Source: CBDDKW01 sp965230425
GTDB lineage: Bacteria; Pseudomonadota; Gammaproteobacteria; UBA1113
NCBI GenBank assembly: GCA_965230425.1
Contig: CBDDKW010000003.1
Coordinates: forward strand, 62,001-126,000
Length of the DNA stretch: 64,000 nt
Direction of reading: 5' to 3'
The notes below the pieces were generated by a model. That model worked only from the letters and a program-made list of their open reading frames with translations. It was not told the origin of the DNA and made no database searches. Made by a program: the position numbers and the translations under genes. Below are positions 17,749 through 26,677 of this stretch, in pieces (position 1 is the first letter of the stretch; every line of letters starts with the position of its first letter).

Positions 17749-18899
17749 GTATTTTTAATTTACCTGATCTTGGTGAAGGCTTACCTGACGCTGAGATCCA
17801 CGAATGGCACGTTAAAGAAGGCGATGAAGTTAAAGTCGATCAGTTATTAGTATCCATGGAAACGGCAAAGGCTGTGGTTGAAGTCCCAGCCCCGCAAAGT
17901 GGCACCATTAAAAAATTATATGGTGCACCAGGCGATGTCATCAACACCGGCGATCCATTAGTCGAATTTGCCAGTGCAGAAGCTAGTCAAACTGCAGAAG
18001 AATCAGCACCGAGTGCTGAAGCAAAACACTTAGGCGCAACCGTCGCTGGCGCCATTGAAGTGGGCGATACTGTCATTACAGAATCAGCGGCTGGCGTCAC
18101 ACCGACACAAAGCAATGCGCCTGCAGTGAAGGTACTCCCAGCTATCCGCGCCTTAGCCAAAAAATTAAATGTGGATTTAAACAGCTTAACCGGTACTGGC
18201 CCTAATGGCCAAATTACTCAAGAAGATGTAAAAAATGCCAGCACGGATTCAACAGCCACTGCAAACAAAATGGAACCACTACGTGGCGTACGCCGCACCA
18301 TGGCAACGATTATGGCGCAATCACACAGTGAAGTTGTCCCCGTTACTATTGTGGATGATGCTGACTTATATCACTGGACCGGCAAACAAAATATTACCAC
18401 TCGAGTTTTACGCGCTATTGTCAGCGCTTGCCGCGCTGAACCAGCACTTAATACCCATTTCCACAGTGATGATATGAATCGTGAAGTCATGAGTGATATC
18501 AACATTGGTGTCGCCATGGATTCTGAAAATGGATTATTTGTCCCTGTCATCAAACAAGCCCAAGAAAAATCTCAACAAGCACTACGCGATGCTATTGATA
18601 GCTTCAAACAGCAAGTAGGTAATCGCAGCATTGCACCAGAGGATTTGAAAGGCGCGACGATTTCACTCTCAAACTTTGGTGTCTTTGCTGGTCGCTATGC
18701 TAATCCCATCGTAGTACCGCCCTGTGTAGCTATTATTGGCACAGGTAAAATTCGTCAGCAATTAGTCGGCCATGACAATGTAGTTAAAAATCACAATATC
18801 ATGCCACTCTCCGTGAGCATTGATCACCGCGCAGTCACTGGTGGCGAAGCCAGCCGTTTCTTAGCTGCCATGATCGATGATTTACAGAAGCCAGAGTAG
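17745..18899 (+). CDS. pdhC: 2-oxoacid dehydrogenase E2 component (lipoamide acyltransferase)
   Basis: A 384-residue E2 core enzyme. Residues 1-75 are a single lipoyl domain with the lipoylation site METAKA (Lys about 44). A Pro/Ala/Glu-rich linker follows. Residues about 130-165 are the peripheral subunit-binding domain (LPAIRALAKKLNV, GTGPNGQITQEDV). The rest is the acyltransferase domain. Near the C-terminus the conserved DHRxxDG reads DHRAVTGG, so the usual second Asp is Thr while the catalytic His is kept. Similar substitutions occur in some related enzymes as far as I recall, so loss of activity is not implied. No E3 (dihydrolipoyl dehydrogenase) gene follows; it must come from elsewhere in the genome. 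Confidence 0.9.
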   Translation: MSIFNLPDLGEGLPDAEIHEWHVKEGDEVKVDQLLVSMETAKAVVEVPAPQSGTIKKLYGAPGDVINTGDPLVEFASAEASQTAEESAPSAEAKHLGATVAGAIEVGDTVITESAAGVTPTQSNAPAVKVLPAIRALAKKLNVDLNSLTGTGPNGQITQEDVKNASTDSTATANKMEPLRGVRRTMATIMAQSHSEVVPVTIVDDADLYHWTGKQNITTRVLRAIVSACRAEPALNTHFHSDDMNREVMSDINIGVAMDSENGLFVPVIKQAQEKSQQALRDAIDSFKQQVGNRSIAPEDLKGATISLSNFGVFAGRYANPIVVPPCVAIIGTGKIRQQLVGHDNVVKNHNIMPLSVSIDHRAVTGGEASRFLAAMIDDLQKPE

Positions 18900-18935
18900 A
18901 TATGATATTAGAGCATGAACAATGCTGTTACTAAG

Positions 18936-19013
18936 TAGTCAAACCATCAGGAGATCCCTCTCAGCGGCTACCGCCACTGTTCGGGATGACAACAGCTTCG
19001 CTATTGTCATCTC
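18936..19013. repeat. Dispersed structured intergenic repeat, copy 1
   Basis: The segment contains AACCATCAGGAGATCCCTC, a variable centre, CGGGATGACAA and then a hairpin (GATGACAA against TTGTCATC). The same framework recurs at 25550 and 52617, and in degenerate form near 9931 and 20449, always outside genes. It resembles the widespread family of short palindromic repeats with GAGATCCCTC and GGGATGAC arms seen in many intracellular bacteria. It lies between the E2 gene and the insertion sequence; the stretch 18900-19314 holds no gene. Confidence 0.55.
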
Positions 19014-19314
19014 GTATATGGACTCTCTCTATTTTGCAAGTAAAACACTGAACAAAGAATAAAGTCGACATTCGTATATCCGGTAACTGTGTGAGCCATT
19101 AACACTAATAAGCTCGTACCCTAATGTAATTCATAAGCACTCTGCAACCTCATCGAGCGGACGACCACGAAGGTCTTCGAAATGGTCAGGTACTGACAGA
19201 GTGGTTAAACCTTTACACATTATTCAGATTTTCTTGACTTGTCAGAAGAGAAAGCATACCTCCTATATTTAATGACCTATTTAACTCTACCTATTTTCCT
19301 ACAGGACTCTAGTA

Positions 19315-20352
19315 CTAATCTTTTACCATAGCGGGAGGTGCCTTAAATTCATCGCCCAATACGATAATAGCCCATATATGCCTTGCTAGTTTATTAGCCA
19401 GTGCGACATAACATTTGTGTTTTCCTCTGGTGTTCTTTAACCGCTTGAGCCATCGACTTAATTCATCGTGTTTATTATCAATATATTTGACAACAGACCG
19501 AGCACCATGAATAAGTAGACCACGTAAAGTGCGATTACCTCGTTTACTAATCCCTTGTAGCTTGTGAATACCCCCACTGGAGTGTTCCTTCGGCACTAAC
19601 CCTAAATACGCAGCGCAGTGTCGCCCATTGCTGAAATCACTGGCATTACCCAAGGTGGCGTAAGCAAAGACTGCAGTAATAGGCCCTACTCCACGTAAGT
19701 GCATTAAGCGTCGACAGACCTCATTCTCTTTTGCTATCGCCTTAATTTGCTTTTCATAACCGGCTATCTTCTTATCTAAGGTGGGTAATTCTTCGTACAA
19801 ATCATTCAATAAGCCACGTAACCTATCGGGTAAGCCATTGTTTGTATCCTCTAATAACTCGGATAAACGTGATTTCAAGCGTGATAAACCTTTAGGAACA
19901 ATTTCCCCAAATTCTAGAAGAAATCCGCGTATCATATTGCCTATCTCTGTTCGCCGCTGTACATAGCTTTCTCTTATCCTATGCAACGTTTGTAACGTTT
20001 GCTGCTCTTCGGTTTTAACGGGCACTGTGGGGATACCCTCATGTTGAGCCGCCATGGCGATGGCTTTTGCATCATTGGCATCGTTCTTACTGCCTACCAC
20101 AAACCCTTTGACGTATTGGGGGCTAATCACTTTTACCTGATATCCCAGGGCTCTAAAGCTCCTTGCCCAGTAATTCGCCCCACCACACGCCTCCATTGCA
20201 ATGGTGACATCGGCGGATAAATCCTTGATATAACTCATTAATTGATGTCTTTTTAAGGACTTTTTCAACACACAACTCCCGGATTGGCTGGCTCCATGTA
20301 ATTCAAAATGATTTTTTGCCAAATCGATACCTAATACGTTAATATTGCCCAT
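19315..20352 (-). CDS. IS110-family transposase
   Basis: A full-length 345-residue DEDD transposase/recombinase of the IS110/IS1111 family. The N-terminal RuvC-like domain has VLGIDLAKNHFELHG (first Asp), AMEACGGANYW (Glu, about residue 52) and KNDANDAKAIAMA (Asp pair, about 90-100). The C-terminal Tnp domain has LRGVGPITA, AAYLGLVPKEHSSGG and GISKRGNR, which supplies the catalytic serine. A coiled-coil stretch lies between the two domains. No frame damage is visible, so the element may be active. Members of this family use a structured non-coding RNA from one end of the element as a guide; see the candidate beside the start codon. Confidence 0.93.
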   Translation of the reverse strand: MGNINVLGIDLAKNHFELHGASQSGSCVLKKSLKRHQLMSYIKDLSADVTIAMEACGGANYWARSFRALGYQVKVISPQYVKGFVVGSKNDANDAKAIAMAAQHEGIPTVPVKTEEQQTLQTLHRIRESYVQRRTEIGNMIRGFLLEFGEIVPKGLSRLKSRLSELLEDTNNGLPDRLRGLLNDLYEELPTLDKKIAGYEKQIKAIAKENEVCRRLMHLRGVGPITAVFAYATLGNASDFSNGRHCAAYLGLVPKEHSSGGIHKLQGISKRGNRTLRGLLIHGARSVVKYIDNKHDELSRWLKRLKNTRGKHKCYVALANKLARHIWAIIVLGDEFKAPPAMVKD

Positions 20353-20444
20353 TGGACTCTCCTTTTATTTCAGTGGTTTGAGCTTTCCCATAAAGCTCTT
20401 GTAAAGACGAGTATATCGTCTTGTGAACGTGAAGTGAGAGTCCA
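20353..20444 (-). ncRNA. Candidate IS110 guide (bridge-type) RNA region
   Basis: Directly upstream of the transposase start a 9-base perfect stem (20353-20361 with 20436-20444) encloses two hairpins: GAGCTTT/AAAGCTC with a 5-base loop (20380-20398) and AAGACGA/TCGTCTT with a 5-base loop (20404-20422). The IS110 subgroup is known to express its bridge RNA from the long non-coding end upstream of the gene, whereas the IS1111 subgroup uses the downstream end. The symmetric structure fits such an RNA, but it is shorter than described bridge RNAs and the guide loops were not identified. Its extent is uncertain. Confidence 0.35.
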
Positions 20445-20544
20445 TTACATTGAGCGCAGCGAGATATCCGCAGATAATCTAGCTAACGCGAACAAGGATG
20501 TATGCTAGGCCACTAAACTGACAAGATGCATCTCAAGCAATGCA

Positions 20545-22077
20545 CTAACTGGCCATCAATCCATTAGGCCGTGATGCTTGAGGCGTAACGTTTGATACTG
20601 TTAGTTCCACATCACCAGTAGACTGCTCACTATCACCTGGTTTATTATTATCCTCACTACTATGCTTAACAACCTCAGGAACCACTGCCTGTAATTTTAG
20701 CTTAGCTTCAATGAACTTTTCTAAGGGTTGTAATACTGCAGTAATTTCAGCTACTAACTCTGGGTCAAATTTGTTAATTTTACCTTTCAACTCTCGAATC
20801 ATATCTGCAGTTTTTTGTAAAAACTCTTGCATTATTACTTGACCACAGACAAGATTAGCTACAGAAAAATTGATATTATCGATGATATAAGCCAGTGTTT
20901 GTCGATTTATATTATCCTCATAATAGTTTGTTAAAATCTTACGTAATTCATCTGAAACAGCAGTGATTTTTTCGCTAATCTTATAACGTATATAAACCGT
21001 TTGAAGATTAAATTTCACAGTCCTAAGAATCTTTAAAAATTCAGCTCCTAGTTCCATTTGTTTTTTTAAGTGCAATTTGACAACATCAAACTTCTTAGCA
21101 AGCGAGGATACATTACATAAGTCAGAATCATCCTTTGTCCTGACGTCATCCCTGCGTAGCTTGCAGGTCAAACGATAATAACGATATAGCGCCCCTAAAA
21201 ATTCAATCGGTAGGGACTCATACTTATCAGCATAACTCTCTAAACGTTGCTCAAGCCCCGTCATCTTACCGGCATCATAATATGTTTTATTCGGCGACTG
21301 AGAGTTCATAGTCGGTAAGTACATAATAGTAAGGTTATCATCATCAACCCTATTGCCAGTGCGACCACCATGGCGTTCAAAAACTGTATTAGAGTCATCA
21401 ATATGTAATAGTTGCGTTTTTGGGGAAAGACGTTTTTTTATCAGAGCTAATTGGTTTATCTTACCAAGATCTTTTATGTTAATGTTTGCTTGCGGATTAC
21501 TCTTGCAATACTTATCATATATTTCCTTTGCCTGCAGTTTATAATCTGCTTCAGTCTGTGAATTCTTTGCTGCTTCTATTAACAGTCTTTCAAAGACCTG
21601 GATATACTGAGTATAAAAGCCACTTGAGCTTTCATCGCCATGACTCTGCGACAGAGCAACATCTGGTTTCATGCTAATTTTGACTTTATTAAGACCCAAG
21701 TGCTTTAACCATGCAATAGAATACTGCAGGCTTGATGTTTCTACGCCTGTTATATCATCAAAACTATCAAACATATGCTCATATGTTATTTGTAAATTAC
21801 GACTTGTACTTATATATATTGGATCTGCTGGTGCTTGTTGAGCATGATCGTAAGCAATGGCAAGCAAGGCAAGGTTGATTCGAAAATTGCTACTAACAGG
21901 AATGAACTTAAATGAAACTGGATCTACGGGCATAACTAAAGTAAAGTCATTATCTAAACTCAAGCATAAATCTAGCTTTGTTTTCGAAGTTTGGTCCACG
22001 GTAGAAAGTGTAGTTTCATCACTTGCGTTAGTTTTATCGCTCTCGGCTGCTACAATTGCTATATCTGGATTCGTCAC
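20545..22077 (-). CDS. Unknown helical protein (510 aa), putative effector
   Basis: No family recognised. The N-terminal 35 residues are polar and Thr/Ser/Asp-rich. Residues about 40-110 look like a small mixed fold (LDLCLSLDNDFTLVMPVDPV, ISTSRNLQITYEHMF). From about residue 270 the protein is almost entirely helical with coiled-coil character and many Lys and Glu. There is no signal peptide and no membrane helix. The start is GTG at 22077 with AGAGAA upstream. It diverges from the pair of paralogous genes at 22262 and lies beside the insertion sequence. Base composition is like the ankyrin genes, more AT-rich than the housekeeping genes. A secreted-effector role is a guess from context. Confidence 0.6.
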   Translation of the reverse strand: MTNPDIAIVAAESDKTNASDETTLSTVDQTSKTKLDLCLSLDNDFTLVMPVDPVSFKFIPVSSNFRINLALLAIAYDHAQQAPADPIYISTSRNLQITYEHMFDSFDDITGVETSSLQYSIAWLKHLGLNKVKISMKPDVALSQSHGDESSSGFYTQYIQVFERLLIEAAKNSQTEADYKLQAKEIYDKYCKSNPQANINIKDLGKINQLALIKKRLSPKTQLLHIDDSNTVFERHGGRTGNRVDDDNLTIMYLPTMNSQSPNKTYYDAGKMTGLEQRLESYADKYESLPIEFLGALYRYYRLTCKLRRDDVRTKDDSDLCNVSSLAKKFDVVKLHLKKQMELGAEFLKILRTVKFNLQTVYIRYKISEKITAVSDELRKILTNYYEDNINRQTLAYIIDNINFSVANLVCGQVIMQEFLQKTADMIRELKGKINKFDPELVAEITAVLQPLEKFIEAKLKLQAVVPEVVKHSSEDNNKPGDSEQSTGDVELTVSNVTPQASRPNGLMAS

Positions 22078-22261
22078 AATATTTCTCTTATTTTATTTAT
22101 TACTCCCGCTCTAAAACCGCCGCATACTAGCATATATCAGACTTAGCTGTCTAAGGTCTTGAGTGCGCCAAGAGACAGTCCATGAGCTTAATTATGACCT
22201 TTACAAATACAGCACATCTGTGTAATATTTTGTCATCTTTATAATAACCATAGACAAAACC

Positions 22262-23869
22262 ATGCCAAAGCCTACAACGAGTAATATTCAGCTTACTGAT
22301 GCACAACGATCGTTCATTAATGCGTTTTTTAACATGAAAGTAAGCAAACAGACTCCCATCTCTGACGAACAGCGTCAGGCTCTACGCCTATTTGTTAAAT
22401 CCAATAAGAAAAGTCCAGTAACTCATATAATACCAGAGAATATTTTTATTTATCTGATGGACTATATACTGACAACCCACACGCTCATTATGGGTCAATC
22501 AGAAGATGTACAACTGGCTATTCTGGAATATAGAAGAAGAGGATTATTTCTAACATCATTGGTTTTCTATAACCCTAGTAAAATGCACGAAATTCTTAGC
22601 CTAGCAAATAAAGAGGAAAAAAATGAAGCATTATTAGATTTCATACTCTCCGAGGATGATTTTTTTGATCAAGTTATCGACTGTATCGATCAACTTCTAG
22701 CGGTCAAATATAATGAAGAGCAATATAAAGAATATATTATTAATACCTTTGTTTACACAGAACTGCTGCGCATTATCAGTCCTGCACACCGCAAGAAAAA
22801 TATGCCTAACATGCAAGCCAATCTTGAGATATCTTTATACCGTTCTAATTCATATGTATTTAGGTGCATAGGCAAAGAATTATCATTCACACAAGAGCAC
22901 CATGTTATATTTAATAGTAGAATCAAGCGTATTGAACAGGCAGCCAAGAAGAAACTCGATCAATTGACAACGCGCCTGAATCCCTCATTAACAGAACTAT
23001 CCGCTCTATTATTATTCACCCTGATGGCTCAAGCCATTGCATTTACTTACTCAATGCTTCTTACACTGTTGATTACATTACCAAGTGCGGTATTAGTCTA
23101 TCGCCGACATATAGCAGCAACAGACGATAGAAAACTGAATTACCGTAATATTACTCTAGGATTACTTCGATATCATCTGCCAAATGAAAATCATTCTGGT
23201 AGATCACATAAGCGCAAACACGAACAACACACATTGACGGAAATTCATGATGCTCTGCATGAGTTCCTTGCAAATCACAGCAGTTCATATCCACTCGTTT
23301 CTGACTGTACATTGCCCTTAGCAGACAGCTCAACAGACTTAGAGTCTCGTACTTCAAAAAAAAGAAAATCATCGAGCACTGACAGTCCAACACAAGCATA
23401 CCCAACGGTTTCAAGCCTATATAAAAGACTCAAACAACAACGTCGAGGTCAACGAATTACTGATGTCATTTTTCCAGAAAAAGAACGGATATCTCCTTTA
23501 CAAGAAGCCACTCCAGCAAAAGCAGCATCTAGAATAGAAATGAACGACAAGACCATAAAAGCCTATGTTTTCGGCGAGAATGGCCGTAAAGCTTTGTATG
23601 TTGTCGCGGGTATTGACACATTAACGCAAAAGGATAAAACCAAGCTATATGATTCTGTTAAAAACCATCTACGTTTTGCACGCCAAAAGAAACAAAGTGG
23701 CTTCAAGCTAGACAAAAATAAACAACAGAAATTTCGTGATAAAAGCCATGAGAATAGATATCAACTATTCTTTACTCAAGAAAATAAAAATACGGCAAGA
23801 GATACAAACGATGAAACACAAATACCAACCTTTATATGCCAATTAACTAAAAATATACCGCGAAAATAA
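22262..23869 (+). CDS. Membrane-anchored protein with basic nuclear-type signal, paralogue 1
   Basis: A 535-residue protein of unknown family that is paralogous to the next gene. Order: a helical N-terminal domain beginning LTDAQRSFINAFF; a hydrophobic segment of one or two helices at about 245-280; a Ser/Lys-rich linker holding SKKRKSSSTDSP at about 362-373; and a C-terminal domain ending LRFARQKKQSGFK, KFRDK and NRYQLFF (about 470-505). The basic cluster resembles a monopartite nuclear localisation signal. There is no signal peptide. No strong ribosome binding site precedes the ATG at 22262. The stop is one base before the ATG of the next gene, so the two are surely co-translated. Confidence 0.65.
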   Translation: MPKPTTSNIQLTDAQRSFINAFFNMKVSKQTPISDEQRQALRLFVKSNKKSPVTHIIPENIFIYLMDYILTTHTLIMGQSEDVQLAILEYRRRGLFLTSLVFYNPSKMHEILSLANKEEKNEALLDFILSEDDFFDQVIDCIDQLLAVKYNEEQYKEYIINTFVYTELLRIISPAHRKKNMPNMQANLEISLYRSNSYVFRCIGKELSFTQEHHVIFNSRIKRIEQAAKKKLDQLTTRLNPSLTELSALLLFTLMAQAIAFTYSMLLTLLITLPSAVLVYRRHIAATDDRKLNYRNITLGLLRYHLPNENHSGRSHKRKHEQHTLTEIHDALHEFLANHSSSYPLVSDCTLPLADSSTDLESRTSKKRKSSSTDSPTQAYPTVSSLYKRLKQQRRGQRITDVIFPEKERISPLQEATPAKAASRIEMNDKTIKAYVFGENGRKALYVVAGIDTLTQKDKTKLYDSVKNHLRFARQKKQSGFKLDKNKQQKFRDKSHENRYQLFFTQENKNTARDTNDETQIPTFICQLTKNIPRK

Positions 23870-23870
23870 C

Positions 23871-25505
23871 ATGTCTCATTTAACCAAAAAACAAGAAGGT
23901 TTTTTAAACAAAATTTTTGATCCTGAAAAAAATAAAACACTCAGATTTACTTATATCCAACAGGAAGCAATGAGTAAAATAGACATTCAATTTGGATTCA
24001 CTAATTCGAGAAAGCCTGGTGATATATCTATCTATGATTATCTGATTAACTTCACTCAAACGACCCATGCTATGTTCATGGGACAAAGCATGGACGACAA
24101 GCTATTCATCGCTGAACGTCGAATATTTTTATTATTCAATTTTTTAACTGCTGTTTATATGCCTGAACATGTCATTACAATTAGCAGGCAAAAGTTCTCT
24201 AATTTCATTAGTATGCTATATAGCCATATGCGTACAGAAGAACACTTTTTCACTACCCTGCTCAAAAAAATACAGGCCCTAACCGCTTATCATTATGATG
24301 AAACTGAATACGTAAAATACATGTCCAAACGCATCGCTTACCCGGAATTAATCCGTCTATCTGGCTATCAGCAAATCCAACTTGCACATGGTAGAACACT
24401 GCTTATAAAGTATATTCCTACATTTCAACATAATTTTGAAACACTATTCTACCAATCAACCCGGGGATTGCTACAATTTACTCTAATAGATGCTCCTAAT
24501 ATTAAAGATGTTTTATCTATATTTGATTCATCAGCGGAGAAGCTCAGACAATCAACTCAAAAAATTATAAACGAATACACTGAAAAAGATTTAGTCTTCA
24601 AAAAACCAAATATATACCCCGCTATCGCCATCATGATAATCATTAGCAGCCTATTAGGGCTCTATGCTTTATCAATGGCTTTACTAAATTTATGTCTGAT
24701 GGCTGGTGGTATTTATTATTACGCACAAAATAAACAGCCGATCGAACAGATATCGCTAAGAACGATGAAATTAAAACAATTTCTTGATCAGAACTCATCG
24801 AATTCACATCAGCAGTCTAGAAGAAAAAAGCCTGAGCAACGTACATCTATACAGATTAATGAGCTAAAGCTCGTGCGACAATTGATTGCATTATATCAAC
24901 AATACCAAGATAATTATCCACTGGTACCGGAAATACTATTATCCTCTCAAACAAATCCCACGAAAAAAAGAAAAAAAACAACTAGCTCAAGCGCACGAAC
25001 ACCTGCTGAAAAAAATGCTTATTTAAACCCCCATCATGGTGGCTCTGATCTATATAGACGATTACGCAAGAGAACGGCAGGAAAAAATCTCAGACATATG
25101 GTTCAAAGTCTACAGCAAGAGCCTGTAACCAAAACCCAAGACACCCATACGATACTACCCGCACCTGAAATTACGCGTACCAGCGATGCAATCAAACTAA
25201 CTATCACAGGCAGCAATAATAGGTGTGCTCGTTATATCATCAAAGGTTTAGACACATTAAGGACAAATGACCGAGATACATTGTGTGCATCCTTACAAAG
25301 CCACGCAATTTTTGCACGCCCAAAAGGCCAAAGTGGTTTTAAGTATGATAGACATAGAAGAGCAGAAAAATATCGTGATAAGGGAAGCAATCGTTATCAG
25401 TTATTTTTCCAACTGCAAGCAAATGGTAAAACAGAACAAAGTGAAGATGCACCATCAGTACCAACGTATGTTTGTACATTAAAAGGTACTATACCAACAA
25501 AATAA
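23871..25505 (+). CDS. Membrane-anchored protein with basic nuclear-type signal, paralogue 2
   Basis: A 544-residue partner of the preceding gene with the same layout: N-terminus LTKKQEGFLNKIF; hydrophobic helices at about 250-283 (PAIAIMIIISSLLGLYALSM); basic linker TKKRKKTTSS at about 364-373; and C-terminal FARPKGQSGFKYD, KYRDK and NRYQLFF. Overall identity is low, but the C-terminal block and the position of the basic cluster are conserved, so the pair arose by an old tandem duplication. The KKRKK cluster is a strong match to the nuclear import signal type of SV40 T antigen. Function is unknown. A host membrane or nuclear target is inferred from the combination of membrane segment and basic signal. 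Confidence 0.65.
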   Translation: MSHLTKKQEGFLNKIFDPEKNKTLRFTYIQQEAMSKIDIQFGFTNSRKPGDISIYDYLINFTQTTHAMFMGQSMDDKLFIAERRIFLLFNFLTAVYMPEHVITISRQKFSNFISMLYSHMRTEEHFFTTLLKKIQALTAYHYDETEYVKYMSKRIAYPELIRLSGYQQIQLAHGRTLLIKYIPTFQHNFETLFYQSTRGLLQFTLIDAPNIKDVLSIFDSSAEKLRQSTQKIINEYTEKDLVFKKPNIYPAIAIMIIISSLLGLYALSMALLNLCLMAGGIYYYAQNKQPIEQISLRTMKLKQFLDQNSSNSHQQSRRKKPEQRTSIQINELKLVRQLIALYQQYQDNYPLVPEILLSSQTNPTKKRKKTTSSSARTPAEKNAYLNPHHGGSDLYRRLRKRTAGKNLRHMVQSLQQEPVTKTQDTHTILPAPEITRTSDAIKLTITGSNNRCARYIIKGLDTLRTNDRDTLCASLQSHAIFARPKGQSGFKYDRHRRAEKYRDKGSNRYQLFFQLQANGKTEQSEDAPSVPTYVCTLKGTIPTK

Positions 25506-25549
25506 TGGGGATCCCTCACGCTACACGCTCTAACAGTCACTACACTTTT

Positions 25550-25625
25550 ACAGTCAACCAAACCATCTGGAGATCCCTCGCGCTACGCGCTCGGGATAAG
25601 CAAAATGACTTCGTCATTTTGCTTA
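25550..25625. repeat. Dispersed structured intergenic repeat, copy 2, with terminator-like hairpin
   Basis: AACCAAACCATCTGGAGATC, CCTCGCGCTACGCGCTCGGGA, then a perfect hairpin with 13-base arms (25597-25609 and 25613-25625, loop TTC). It fills the gap between two convergent genes and overlaps the stop codon of the SDR gene. A partial extra copy (GGGGATCCCTCACGCTACAC) sits at 25506. The hairpin may end transcription from both sides, though no T-run follows. Confidence 0.55.
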
Positions 25626-26387
25626 CTTAGCTTGCATGCGAATTGCGCCATCTAAACGGATCACTTCACCATTGATTTGCACATTCTCAATGATATGCCC
25701 TGCTAACCGTGCAAATTCACTGGGCTTACCTAAGCGTTTGGGGAACGGCACTTGTGCTGCTAAACTAGTTTGCACGTCCTCTGGCATCCCTGTCATCATT
25801 GGCGTAGCAATTAACCCAGGAGCAATAGTATTCACTCGGATCCCAAAGCGAGCTAATTCTCGTGCCACTGGTAAGGTCATGGCAACGATGCCCCCCTTTG
25901 AAGCACTATAAGCAGCTTGGCCAATTTGACCATCATAAGCCGCAATGGATGCCGTATTAATAATAATGCCACGCTCTTCATCTTCATTCAGCACTGCCAA
26001 CTCACTCATATGCGCCGCGACTAAACGTAGCATATTAAAAGAACCAATAAGATTCACTTGAATAACCTGCGTAAAATTTTCCAAAGGCATCGGCCCCTCA
26101 CGTCCAACAATGCGTTGCGCTGGGGCAATCCCCGCACAATTGATACAACCACGAATTTCTCCCACAGCAGCAATGGCTTGCTCTAATGCCGCCTGCGCTT
26201 GCTCACTATCAGTTACATCACAGGTTAATGCCATTGCGCCGATTTTCTCCGCAACGGCTGCTACAGCCTCAGCATTACGGTCAATTAAGACTGTACGAGC
26301 GCCTTGCTGCTGCAGATATTCTGCTGTGGCTGCCCCCATACCCGAGCCTGCACCGGTGATTAAAAACGTGTTATTTTGTAATTCCAT
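25623..26387 (-). CDS. Short-chain dehydrogenase, 3-hydroxyacyl-CoA dehydrogenase type
   Basis: A 254-residue classical SDR enzyme. The cofactor motif is TGAGSGMG (about residues 12-19), with Asp at the end of the second strand (LIDRN) favouring NAD. The catalytic Ser-Tyr-Lys is seen as NTASIAA and YSASKGG (Tyr about 160, Lys about 164). The sequence CINCAGIAPAQRIVGREGPM and the IAPGLIATPMM segment match the type 10 hydroxysteroid/3-hydroxyacyl-CoA dehydrogenase group, which works in fatty acid and isoleucine breakdown. It stands alone, convergent with the paralogue pair. Assignment to this subgroup is likely; the exact substrate is not certain. Confidence 0.85.
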   Translation of the reverse strand: MELQNNTFLITGAGSGMGAATAEYLQQQGARTVLIDRNAEAVAAVAEKIGAMALTCDVTDSEQAQAALEQAIAAVGEIRGCINCAGIAPAQRIVGREGPMPLENFTQVIQVNLIGSFNMLRLVAAHMSELAVLNEDEERGIIINTASIAAYDGQIGQAAYSASKGGIVAMTLPVARELARFGIRVNTIAPGLIATPMMTGMPEDVQTSLAAQVPFPKRLGKPSEFARLAGHIIENVQINGEVIRLDGAIRMQAK

Positions 26388-26677
26388 CGAGATATCCTTA
26401 GTTGATGATGCGCTTAGGCTAGCCTACCACTAGTTCAGCCCAAAGGTCTACTTTGCACACTCCATCCCATAGCAAGCAAGCCCAAAAGCTAATCCCAGCT
26501 AAACTAGAGCCCGTGTGCAAATCTGCATAAAGCTCCTGCTTGGGCATAAAAAATAGCTGGCATTCAGACTCTTAGCTTTTAGACATACTTACCGATATGT
26601 AATCCTCAAGTTCACTATGAAAGCGGTCCTATCCCTGCTAAAATCTGCCCTTTTTAGCATCGCCAACTGACCAAAAA

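Larger units (their letters stand above)
19138..20444 (-). mobile_element. IS110-family insertion sequence (ends approximate)
   Basis: A single transposase gene with structured non-coding flanks on both sides. Downstream of the gene (19138-19203) a 7-base stem CACTCTG/CAGAGTG encloses smaller stems. Upstream (20353-20444) a 9-base stem TGGACTCTC/GAGAGTCCA encloses two hairpins. IS110 elements lack terminal inverted repeats and target duplications, so the true ends cannot be read from one copy. The limits given are those of the visible structures. Fragments of the dispersed intergenic repeat lie on both sides (18936 and about 20449), possibly marking the sequence into which it inserted. Confidence 0.6.

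Noticed and set aside
19138..19203. Folded segment considered as a tRNA
   Set aside because: It lacks the TTC-loop and anticodon-stem consensus; it fits better as the structured end of the insertion sequence.
26388..26677. Gap upstream of mfd examined for a gene or riboswitch
   Set aside because: No frame with coding character and no convincing stem set; only ordinary promoter-length DNA.
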